NCBI GenBank assembly: GCA_031288175.1
Contig: JAITRW010000040.1
Span: 62,001 to 126,000 of the forward strand
Source of the DNA: Tannerellaceae bacterium
Lineage (GTDB): Bacteria; Bacteroidota; Bacteroidia; Bacteroidales; Tannerellaceae
Direction of reading: 5' to 3'
DNA: 64,000 bases
Below are positions 47,101 through 49,216 of the stretch, one piece after another (position 1 is the stretch's first letter; every line of letters begins with the position of its first letter). The notes below the pieces were generated by a model. The model made no database searches and was not told where the DNA came from. It worked only from the letters and a program-made list of their open reading frames with translations. Both the position numbers and the translations under genes were made by a program.

Positions 47101-49032
47101 AGAAAAATGACTTTCCATCCCAAACCATCCTCCTACGTACGAGCTCGCGGGGTATTTATCGGTCAATTTAAAGCCTCCCTTCTCCAACTGACAATAGAAG
47201 GGGGCTACGGTAAGACTCATCCAATCGTTGGGCTGTCCGAAATAACCCAGCCCCTGTTCATCGAACTCATGATCATTGGTACTACGCGTATAACGCTCAT
47301 TGGAAGAGTACCAATACTCTCGCGTATCGGTACGCTTCCCCTGTATCAGGGTAGGACGCCCCAGTGCGGGGTCTTCTACCAAGTGGGAGGAATCCCGGTC
47401 GGGGTCATAAATCCAGTCATTATTGTATATCCAGAGGTTACGGGAAGGGTCATTCCAACGATAGTCCTTGATGATGGGATTGGTCTGCCGGTTACTGTTC
47501 ATGGCTTGTCGCGAACGCGTCGCCAACCAATCATTGATCACCGCATCCGAGCCGATCAGCCAGTGATAACCCGCTCCCGCCAAGGGATAGACATTATCTT
47601 GTCGGCGCTTGGTTTTGTTCATACCGAGGGTTGAGAATTCGTTCTTCACCACACAGGAGGTCAGAATCTCCGCCAAACCGTCGTAATTACGGGCCTTCAC
47701 TGTGATGGTGGAGGTTCCCGATTTCCCCGTGAAAGTAAGGATTCCATATTTTACGCTCACCACATCTTCGTTTGACGAGAACCACTCCAAATAGAGCGGC
47801 AACGCATCCTTGGGCGTAAATTGCAGTTTCAACGGCACCTTTGCATCCTCCCTCTTTTCGAATAGCACCGTTGTCCCCGAACATACTTCCATATTATCCC
47901 CCCCCCCTTCCCTTACAATCCGCAAGTCCGTTATATCCTCCTGCGGCTTGTAATAAAACACGTTGTCCATATCGGCTTTGGCGCCCGGCTTGCCGTGTGA
48001 TTCAATAGACCCGCCGGTGATAGCATTGTCCATATGGACAAAGCCCAGGACAGTGATTCCGCCGTTATCCTGATAATAACCGGTGCCTTCATCTATTTCC
48101 TCTTTGCCGGTGTACATGCACTCGTTGGCCGCCACGCTACCGTCATTCAACCATTGAGAGACCGGTCCGGATAGGCGCTGCCAATGCCCATTGGAACGAG
48201 GGCGCCAGAAATATAACCCGTCGCCCGTCAGATTCGAAAATTTACACCAAGGCTTCGACATATATTGCACCCGAAGATAACCCTCGTCACCACCATCAAG
48301 ATCGAAATCCCGAAGGCGGTAGGAGACATTCAGGTAGTACTTATCTCTTTCCTCCCGCACTCGTGTCAAGTCAAGAACGTTTACCTGAGGGAAATAACGT
48401 CCATTCGGCTGTCCATTCGTATAGGCACCACGGTTCGTCCGCACGATACGTATCCCCGTTCCACACCAGGGAGGCGGATACAAGCCGGGCATTTGTGGTG
48501 TATCCTGACCCGCATTCAACTGCATGCTTATCCACCGTACATCATCATTGTCGGTAGTGGGCGGAAGGTCAAAAGGATTGACCCCGTCATTACTTATCGT
48601 GGCAATACTAAATCCCTGTATATTTTGCGACCACCAGTCGTGGCACATGTATGCAGTGTAATCTTCAACCTGTCTGGATTTGATGACCTCTCTAGCATGT
48701 TTATCTCCCATCGCAAAGAGGATATATCCACTACCGAGCAGCAGAGACTTCTGCTCACGTTCATACTTCACAGTATCCGCAGCCTCGGCCTCGGGAGTAT
48801 AATCGGGATCCTCGGGATTACTAGAACCCATACCAGCAGGTAGAAATCCACTATTCGTATAAGGGTAATCGCTCCTTCCGATTACCGGCCCCCATTCCTG
48901 GGCGTAAGCTACCCCGCCCACGAAGTCGCCTACCAGCAGGCACAGGAAAAATATCCCCAAGACATTTATCCGGCCTTTCGGACAAAGGCCAAGCGTCCTT
49001 TCCCTGATCCCTATCTTATATCCTTTTACCAT
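26152..49032 (-). CDS. Giant T9SS-type surface protein with CBM-like/Big_2 repeats and an inserted GH16 domain
   Basis: The product of about 7,626 residues has a signal peptide ending GVAYAQ when started at ATG 49032; the frame is open back to ATG 49110. About 24 beta-sandwich modules alternate with Big_2 domains (VSGLKAGT-type). Typical module motifs are GSHYYVLS, DWRPG, NSYG, WIGLEV, KGWSGGAF, FHVALKST, YTFTFSDG, DFARDGQWHEI, IPLSLPEFD, AFSAGG and MDAVFFYK. The three N-terminal modules are very divergent; modules in the middle and C-terminal half are close to each other. A GH16 domain sits at about 2728-2968 (numbered from 49110). A T9SS type A sorting domain ends the protein (LYPLPAQDVLHIGG, LPSGIYILCV). 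The likely role is binding and cutting beta-glucan at the cell surface; the ligand of the modules is unknown. It is divergent from a TonB receptor. Confidence 0.85.
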   Translation of the reverse strand: MVKGYKIGIRERTLGLCPKGRINVLGIFFLCLLVGDFVGGVAYAQEWGPVIGRSDYPYTNSGFLPAGMGSSNPEDPDYTPEAEAADTVKYEREQKSLLLGSGYILFAMGDKHAREVIKSRQVEDYTAYMCHDWWSQNIQGFSIATISNDGVNPFDLPPTTDNDDVRWISMQLNAGQDTPQMPGLYPPPWCGTGIRIVRTNRGAYTNGQPNGRYFPQVNVLDLTRVREERDKYYLNVSYRLRDFDLDGGDEGYLRVQYMSKPWCKFSNLTGDGLYFWRPRSNGHWQRLSGPVSQWLNDGSVAANECMYTGKEEIDEGTGYYQDNGGITVLGFVHMDNAITGGSIESHGKPGAKADMDNVFYYKPQEDITDLRIVREGGGDNMEVCSGTTVLFEKREDAKVPLKLQFTPKDALPLYLEWFSSNEDVVSVKYGILTFTGKSGTSTITVKARNYDGLAEILTSCVVKNEFSTLGMNKTKRRQDNVYPLAGAGYHWLIGSDAVINDWLATRSRQAMNSNRQTNPIIKDYRWNDPSRNLWIYNNDWIYDPDRDSSHLVEDPALGRPTLIQGKRTDTREYWYSSNERYTRSTNDHEFDEQGLGYFGQPNDWMSLTVAPFYCQLEKGGFKLTDKYPASSYVGGWFGMESHFSASENQPYDMTALLEHWDDAYLFVSIRSGLSGYLKMEFPWKKLNGEEEIKRVILVAPRVEMPSLVTRISENVIHINTNNDYLFVLQDEYVHKTQTDADSIFVFWKLEEPKYRTVTIDEVLLDWKYDYTACLCLAGVSSAVQSNTSKMADANCPPYASSYLSLLPWISCVAETAIGTTTEDPESSLRHCHSDHRLWLQERSTIPDYVIEGECSVIYPTDGELFPYEMLPKGEWKGHKFRLKDIFGEKPNANDGSLDRFEQVWKSGEHTLWRMSGAMNPRTYNPYPIPHKLFSDDLLFRWDVRKEEKEYIKDYKGVLSGLYGFDPTDEIPKISPYINYRESFILDAPHGFYSNGPGDRLGLDAMFFYYEIPGNLTLSRNGEPVTVEKGIPQALKLTYDPADCYMHSIRWESDHPLIQVSSDGVVTGLKSGITGTVTVTGVSTNRVTKTASCDVHVVERQKEEYSDVVRSILGPEYHGGLDYYLMSIDESVASRLNAGGRVAYDLRPGTDGGKNTLDVWDNTYRAVVTPDEELNSFDHPGQKWISFKRNNPFWTGAAFRMGATQPLDVSKIKENVGDYYLHVAARVPPGKTGDITKFTFSWKTADGKDSSYKIAITPIKYEKEGEVVEYEGYRVLRGYSPDGEWYEMSIPLKQTGMPVPFAGASTAGGEAGGYNFLTFSTGPSRSFENTKEKYYVVDTAAEVHLDAVYLYRMPIPDSVCVKGKALTLPVGTQTAGVVCYPVGTPNYPMRLKVKDGSKSHIRVDNLGRIYGVAPTAQPVQIEYTSWWPTHSLNDGNFHLVSASDYSIDTVTGFAAVTVVSATQVKPSTGRSFYPLLFDADFGHEATTAGMFANKYIADDLRPNDESRLLDLWRGALSPDTTAAGETLPGYYGKYSRGVLLKKDSGDWAGIALRVDLEKDTQKDLRRIPYARNKYYFHIALRAKEDEEPSLVTLRFTDGTDTIRIPLGRDGNNGMPTKYDFPRDGEWYGLCIPLSDDLFDVTDPSGKVTTLFEKKLPTTGELNILSITVEGIDSAAIAVDAAFFFHNGLPTLEGLSLTPPVDGIRVGETGKIKVRSIPDFLGEVLPEDLEWTSDKEWLTGENSYLCAEQSGKGTITARYLGSSPVVKSTVEITVHPSLFPFQPADKGFNYALLLMDPQTASSLGGGRMVDDLRPNDVHRIIEIWDESFTPRDKETEERNSFEKNLSWLSLQMPDTRNWAGGAIVNTTLERHRFPFGIEPYRSISCFHIALKSEQPLSSYTFRLHDGVNQTAPFVIGNCPNPDGVEPYRTFPHDGKWHSVRIPLTDTLFNKLFKNGQNVLEADSGTPYFTFTTFADFDKGQTLDFDAALFYTVGGAPPTSITLNHGELTLEVGYTSLLEIANIVPTEAYCPPGDMIWETSDPAVAVVQSGIVTALKEGTVTISVHLPGYPAIKNSCTVTVKPSSFVKAAGATSLEGTHYRIFMAGAKTMETLRASVHYRLDDFWGPDVRGTAGLSSLQIWASTMETADIPAGTKNSYGMEDSYVGLALTDKGWGGGAFSTGKGIPIDLREMVAHKEDYVFHIALKTTEPIVSYKFSLTDGVHTCHFAIGNTWYEELFPIRDFPHDGTWHELEIPLSELLLLPGGENLYSEVMNSEMGFDLLSFLRLGEPGNKMEMDAIFFYCPRKIPTAVTFAFADTLLLPLEAIQVIPSFKPYAGYVPDNKWTWTVTSETNVGQQPVVAVRGSVLTAYQEGEAQVEFSVPDISQKVKFNVTVGESPFRHSLLGSRYHVVFMDRYNFTTIEKRTVSDLRTGVPGVAGTPEIQIWLDDNESLTLKDGIEKPVNSYGAGGPNEIAFLNFRVSEESNWGGGAFRLPGSGAKIDLTELAEKPEEYVFHVAMRRKTVDAGYRFILSNGREERGFIIGNRIWMDNTSPIAKNEIPIRNFPSDGKWYELEIPLTHPIFKDFFNSPIIVPEGGLNIVSFVTTRNPGDIAPTDLCVDAVFFYRRYRPITNITLPNEIVVPEGEVIQAEAISEDIHGLLRWKTLNNTTATATNEGFVSGLKQGSTKLVVSYGDEQVEDPSMNDDEYVLVWSDEFDGANDALPDKWRWGYDIGTGEGGWGNGELQYYTANKENARMRDGHLVITAKKENFFDSEYTSARLRSKQGWKYGKVEVSFKLSSGFGTWPAVWMLPVNNVYGAWPASGEIDIMEHVGRLPTSIMGTVHMAGASGETGPSGTYNVLPDAEMEPHKVTLIWNEDSIKWYIDDRAIPFFSFDKTANVNYTQWPFDENFYLILNQAVGGYLGGTPSADIWPREFLVDYVRVYQKPQATPSQPFISDTCTITVLPRATIPSLEGVDYTVLSFGNAMMDTLPSSVIKRDLRGELALQLWESSFSKRELVENDTDSYGKTDGGNIGLQVGSRGWSGGAFFLPVGTADVDLTALSTAARRGLFFFHMALRSKDERSAYTFTFSDGIKSASIVIGNKEGEGGIAPKYDFARDGAWHEINIPLSLPEFDDMFENPIHVEGTGLNFLTFLAGGEPWTTLDMDALFFYDVAEQQLSLSVDRQEVNMKVQGSVKLNAVTTPAIKVHQVKWQSLNPEVATVASEGFVTGLKAGDATIVASLEGLEKRCVVHVTKEEIVNSRYGSHYHTFFVDETTFAYFGERLERDLRPGTNVCDLDNWKGQLDFLPSLEQGTNSYGLEKDWLRMATKRGETWSGGAFRIKPLGNGIDMKHVALARNEYSLHMALRSTKPFSSYTFQLANGHGDTARFVIGNQWGEGGLLPIYDFARDGQWHEIDIHLDSPLFDGFFDDVIAASTSVDFFAFILSGAGNELGMDAIFFYKRPIPVEGFRMRKDTVWVYEGEAFKLQTDFLPVDAFSGEPITWRSLNTDLLTIEEDNWLLAKVASSVYVGVEAKFGNFKDTCYVGIQSIPEIIGSLTGSHYYVLSMGDAVFANLADRMVIKDWRPGKSEGCRLNVVGASFNATGRVGADSYGYLNTNWVSLAVTDKGWSDASFVVSDPQGIDLRPIVKEEVRDKYFFHIALKCEHNLPYTFTFSNGASSAQIIIGDGETYDFPRDGRWHELDIPLSDQVFNGLYTGPFGTVGQSIDVLAFSAGGIQGTTLDIDAVFFYKTMEEPAAVAVTPTSIRVEEQTVTVVTTKLLPEGAYGKVTWLSKNESVATVHDGIVSAIGIGTTSIEVQAGNALTQIPIEVLPKRQTAGLNGSRYYVISMDETTLSGLTGRGVVQEDMRPNIADGYAMDIWEGSFNVLSETGETNSYGRLSPWIRLEVGNKGWSGAAFTIGNMVNLMPIAVTRVIHNFHVALKSRQDVSAYTFTFTDGSEDTARIVIGNKPNDDGILPKYDFKRNGVWQEIDIPLNLPEFNGLYDQPFGEYGKKLSFVAFSAGKEKGTVLDMDALFFYRELMAPEDIEVSPSLLEMREQEVKKLSVKMLPVGSYATVVWRSRNEEIATVRNGFVSALKEGTTVLEAQVGTIVRTVSVKVSPKEEIYPLFGTRYYLLSLDSITAKRLKDMGNIVQDMRPGVNNNRLELWSGTLSELYTSGPNSFNQYERWVGLEVSNKGWSGGAFVVEDGVDLQEIRTERENWFFHIALKSTQPASAYTFTFVDTDEDGGNKAHIVIGNGEGLSGQQPKYDFARDGKWHEVDIPLSLPEFDLLYKVAFTGPNKPLNLVEFSAGGVAGTALEIDAMFFYKRIPPTQLVPESLTLKEQEVKKLSVLLLPEGAYAPLQWKSLDESIFTVRDGWVSGLRAGTAKVWISAGQTDTTVDVTVLPKEKINALKGLSYYPLLLGNSTFDKLNERGAVIQDFRPDPPEVLQREKELQIWENTFIGLSATDTNSLGQHEEWIRLSVTDKGWSGGAFAVLKSVDWRRVIEERNNHFFHIALKSTRQTTYTFTFSDGSHAAQIVVGNEVNASGVGPKYNFIRNGQWQELNIPLSLPEFDGMYEFLFGSEVSPANLMAFSAGGVTGDELHMDAVFLYKQEVLAESIQIQSSLTMQAGETVYLSTVMKPETAKREPVWRSLNPLVATARQGVIWAIAPGKAEIEVSVDGVSDTCQVTVEPGESRNSLLGSHYHLLFMGAKAIDTLLLKERSILADFRPGVKSLNKLNIWEETFITGAATGPNSYGHEDPWIGWSVNNKGWSGGAFVVQGNVDLRSIHAERQDYYFHVALRSQTDHLYTFTFTDSEDTIQVIIGDRPTEDGSLPSYNFVRDGKWHELNIPLNNPKFSGLFDKELDRTTNNIVAFSAGSVQGTPLNMDAVFFYKNSTRLSGLQVNKKSVTLLEQDVIKLTVTPSPEETYVIYEWKSLNTDVVTVREGVVSAVGQGKAEVVVYCKGLSDTQWLTDTCRITVMPKIRPNNLSGSSYYVMLLGTDVFSFLLQQERIRVKDWRPNTGEGNDLHIWEGTFNAQPESGTDSYGNLGQWIRMTVTDKGWSGGAFVTGEVIDLRELYRERERVHFHVALKSTQPKTVYTFTFSDDKDTVQIAIGDSAEAGIFPRYNFKRDGLWHEIEIPLSLPEFDHLFDQLYGGTISNLVAFSAGGEKGAVLEMDAVFYYKEVPAPTAYLLPDVTIKEQDVVLMKGTFVPEDAFDTLQWRSTDTHIATVNDGFVSGMNVGKTTIEAIYKGKVIGSCQVTIEAATKANSLLGSHYYLLLSGEYAFNSLLGTNRIVEKDWRPGISPANNLMIWEQTFTAGTAAGWNSYGVEEPWLQWIVTDKGWSGGAFTIVGEVDLRDVRTLRDKYFFHVALKSTKPEQVYTFTFIDGKDTARIVVGDRLGDNLTPPRYNFKRDGQWHELNIPLSLPEFANLYDETFGSVQKVASIVAFSAGGIEGDILDMDAVFFYRGEEAAKGISLPTVIVVEEGAVTYVPVTYDPPSAYGKISWVSQDASIATVNDNLVSGFKGGETVITATCNKMQASCTVKVLAKAKQNSLQGSHYYVLSMGENTFNSLLATERIIMADWRPGAISGNELQVWEATFKASEQTGANSYGKEEPWIGLEVTGKEWSGGAFAVTGEMNLQAISKARDDYYFHVALKSTQKVSSYTFTFTDGTDTAEIVVGNCPGEKNILPKYDFVRDGQWHEINIPMGLPEFDGMYAAPFGSTSKQVAILAFSAGGVERTTLDIDAAFFYKRQLPLEQLKLSTKKMTIEEQDVVLLDVEVEPEGVFVELDWKSLDPASVGVNEGFVTGFKAKGEAIPIVVYGSGRTDTCYIKVNTSKWEQSLYGSNYHVLSLGENSFKSIQNRVVTDWRANSDLQIWTSTFNASSTSNEVNSYGIADPWIGLTVSDKGWSGGAFAITGHIDLTQVRSDRGKYCFHISLKSMQPVSVYTFSFTDGGKDTVQIAVGNRKNVNGLMPKYNFTRDGLWHEIQIPLSLPEFDNLYKEPFGGTQGSVNLVTFSAGGDVGTTLNMDAAFFYKAGEKAIGIELPQTVTIKEQEVVRLLPEGVYGEVVWSSSNVTIAAVNKGFITGVSAGQATITAKRGSQEVTCSVTVEATPDTKSLQGDYYYLLSLDASSYGTLLGTNRTIVKNWRLGLAKGGELQVWDNTFEVATLLGGANSFGLKESWVTLAVADKGWSGASFKVASDIDLKAIVAEREKYYFHIALKSTQQTVYTLGFTDGIHTTSFVIGNDLNGEGIDPSYNFVRDGKWHEIEIPLTHPKFAGFYESNFNGEQVNLLTFSAGGVEGSTLDIDAVFFYAKAEEVTSVILSKETLQVEEQQVVRLTTNVPIGASGRIVWRSLNKDVATVANGFVSALRAGTARIIAQVGSLSDTCLVTVVPCPSAGGLSGVGFFVFSLGESLVKEIANGIVYDFRPKGVNLPTSLMVWESTFTASPTVGANSYGVQEPWVSLMVGDKGWSGGAFHVSPEFGMIDMQRIRTKRSDYAFHVTLKSTQSDAVFTFTFSDGSEEAVIVVGPKANMDGVAPKYNFIRDGHWKEFNIPLSEPEFDAIFNKPFGGVESLTGVSLLAFSAGGEKGTILDMDAVFLYERVEMVGMYFTTPTLNLPQQTVRKLDLKLLPEGVASWVSWQSSDPAVATVNRGMVSAFNVGTTTITASYGNYSASCLVTVTATEAINSLLGSNYFVVQLGEKALAQIKDKVVYDFRPNGTNNELQVWSATFAGQAGTTVDSYGNSDNWVRMVVLDQGWSGSAYVTSLAGNELNLCRLYDERDKYFFHVALKSTQAESAYTFTFSDGADVAKIVIGNCPDGDDISPRYDFVRDGKWHEINIPLSLPEFNALYESVITTSTVNVIAFSAGGTQGTVLDMDALFFYKRPVTLTDIVLSDQILSLPKQSVRRLTVGTVPTDAATSSVLWTSSNPSIATVNDAFVTGINEGKVQITATCNGITKTCEVTVTGLGTVNSLHGSNYVVLMMGTGAFEAISSALNVVDLRPGKDDNELYIWEGTFDAGNGSGANSYGHLDEWLQMKVTGKGWSGSSFNVPSNRYMPDWTSMQNRQEYSFHIALKSSQATSAYTFTFTDCADTIRLVIGNRAGENGVLPLFDFARDGQWHEIDVPLNHPIFDPLFDSRTGSISGGRTDVMAFSAGGKEGDLLNMDAVFFYRHPAYTTGIGLDKTTVELPLGQTLTLKPVLTPPHAFAGDITWGSEQEEFVTVDNKGVVKGIKEGTATIVAHTGQYSATCVVTVYKPSIIRLNKTDLLLSPGMEEVLTVDRSAFKGTGGNTWRSDNPVIATVSTTGMVKAVKEGVTLIEVSCGDVADTCMVTVITEPPAPTTYPSLQGDDYYVISLAEAPFEVIRSKVAKDFRPNNITSQLQVWGNSFEVGHSTGINSYGTRESWTSLAVPEVSIGWSGGAYNLKEAFGQVDMTPIAETPSDFVFHIALRSRKTSTFYLFTFSDSRQEARLLIGNESIEGRSPDYDFPRDGLWHEIEVPLSLLNQQGVTYDQPFTGDVNILTFVSTGIPRTAIDMDAIFFYRKGSTALSGPSGAGLFLYPLPAQDVLHIGGLEESVLVRLLDMTGRIRLLQKTDDILNVSSLPSGIYILCVYQQVFRFYKE
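26155..26375 (-). other. T9SS C-terminal sorting domain of the giant protein
   Basis: The last 74 residues have the Por_Secre_tail pattern: a YPLPA start, a VRLLDMTGRI middle and a SLPSGIYILCV end. Such domains send proteins through the type IX machinery and are removed when the cargo is attached to the surface. Confidence 0.8.
40208..40930 (-). other. GH16 laminarinase-like catalytic domain within the giant protein
   Basis: About 240 residues run from LVWSDEFDG to FLVDYVRVYQKP. The catalytic signature is GEIDIMEHVG: Glu2846 (nucleophile), Asp2848 and Glu2851 (acid/base), numbered from ATG 49110. WPAVWMLP and WPASGEIDIME fit the laminarinase-like subgroup, so beta-1,3-glucan is the most likely substrate. 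The flanking sequence is split Big_2 domain. Confidence 0.88.
47898..47907. repeat. C10 tract (G10 in the coding strand) inside the giant gene
   Basis: Ten G in a row encode part of EGGGD near residue 402 of the giant protein (from ATG 49110). One-base slippage would put the remaining 95% of the gene out of frame. Confidence 0.9.
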
Positions 49033-49054
49033 AACCGACCGAATGCGAACGGCA

Positions 49055-49062
49055 CGAAGGTA
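49055..49062 (-). promoter_or_regulatory. Weak candidate -7 box for the giant gene
   Basis: On the minus strand this reads TACCTTCG, one mismatch to TAnnTTTG, 23 bases before ATG 49032. No -33 element was seen. If correct it excludes the ATG at 49110. Confidence 0.25.
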
Positions 49063-49138
49063 ACTATTCCCTCCCGTGGTTTCCTCCTCCCTAATTATGT
49101 TAGACAACATGTTCTTCCTTTATCCTCCGGATGTTTTC

Positions 49139-49146
49139 TACCTTTG
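49139..49146 (+). promoter_or_regulatory. -7 promoter element of the TonB receptor gene
   Basis: TACCTTTG is an exact consensus match 71 bases before ATG 49217. The leader it predicts contains the C9 tract and two very short upstream open frames (ATG 49154 and ATG 49178). Confidence 0.55.
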
Positions 49147-49166
49147 CGGCGTCCATGTGCGGTTTA

Positions 49167-49175
49167 CCCCCCCCC
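49167..49175. repeat. C9 tract in the intergenic region between the giant gene and the TonB receptor gene
   Basis: Nine C lie about 14 bases after the expected start of the TonB receptor transcript, within the short open frame that begins at ATG 49154. Confidence 0.85.
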
Positions 49176-49216
49176 TTATGATGTTGAAAATCAATAATCT
49201 GTAAGATTTCGGCCGG

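Larger units (their letters stand above)
26393..48800 (-). repeat. Array of about 24 CBM-like modules, each about 285 residues with its Big_2 linker
   Basis: The conserved end of each module (MDAVFFYK-like) falls near these plus-strand positions, C- to N-terminal: 26400, 27505, 28369, 29218, 30086, 30926, 31778, 32635, 33494, 34362, 35214, 36068, 36938, 37801, 38664, 39533, 41173, 42138, 43071, 43983, 44987, 46010, about 46740 and 47950. Spacing is about 850-870 bases in the later half. Two Big_2 domains stand between the last two modules. The 39533-41173 gap is longer because the GH16 domain is inserted there. Confidence 0.85.

Noticed and set aside
27000-48900. Many plus-strand open frames across the giant gene
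   Set aside because: All are antisense shadows that recur at the repeat period.
49033-49110. Start of the giant protein at ATG 49110
   Set aside because: It places 26 charged or polar residues before the signal peptide; ATG 49032 gives a better one. Kept only for residue numbering.
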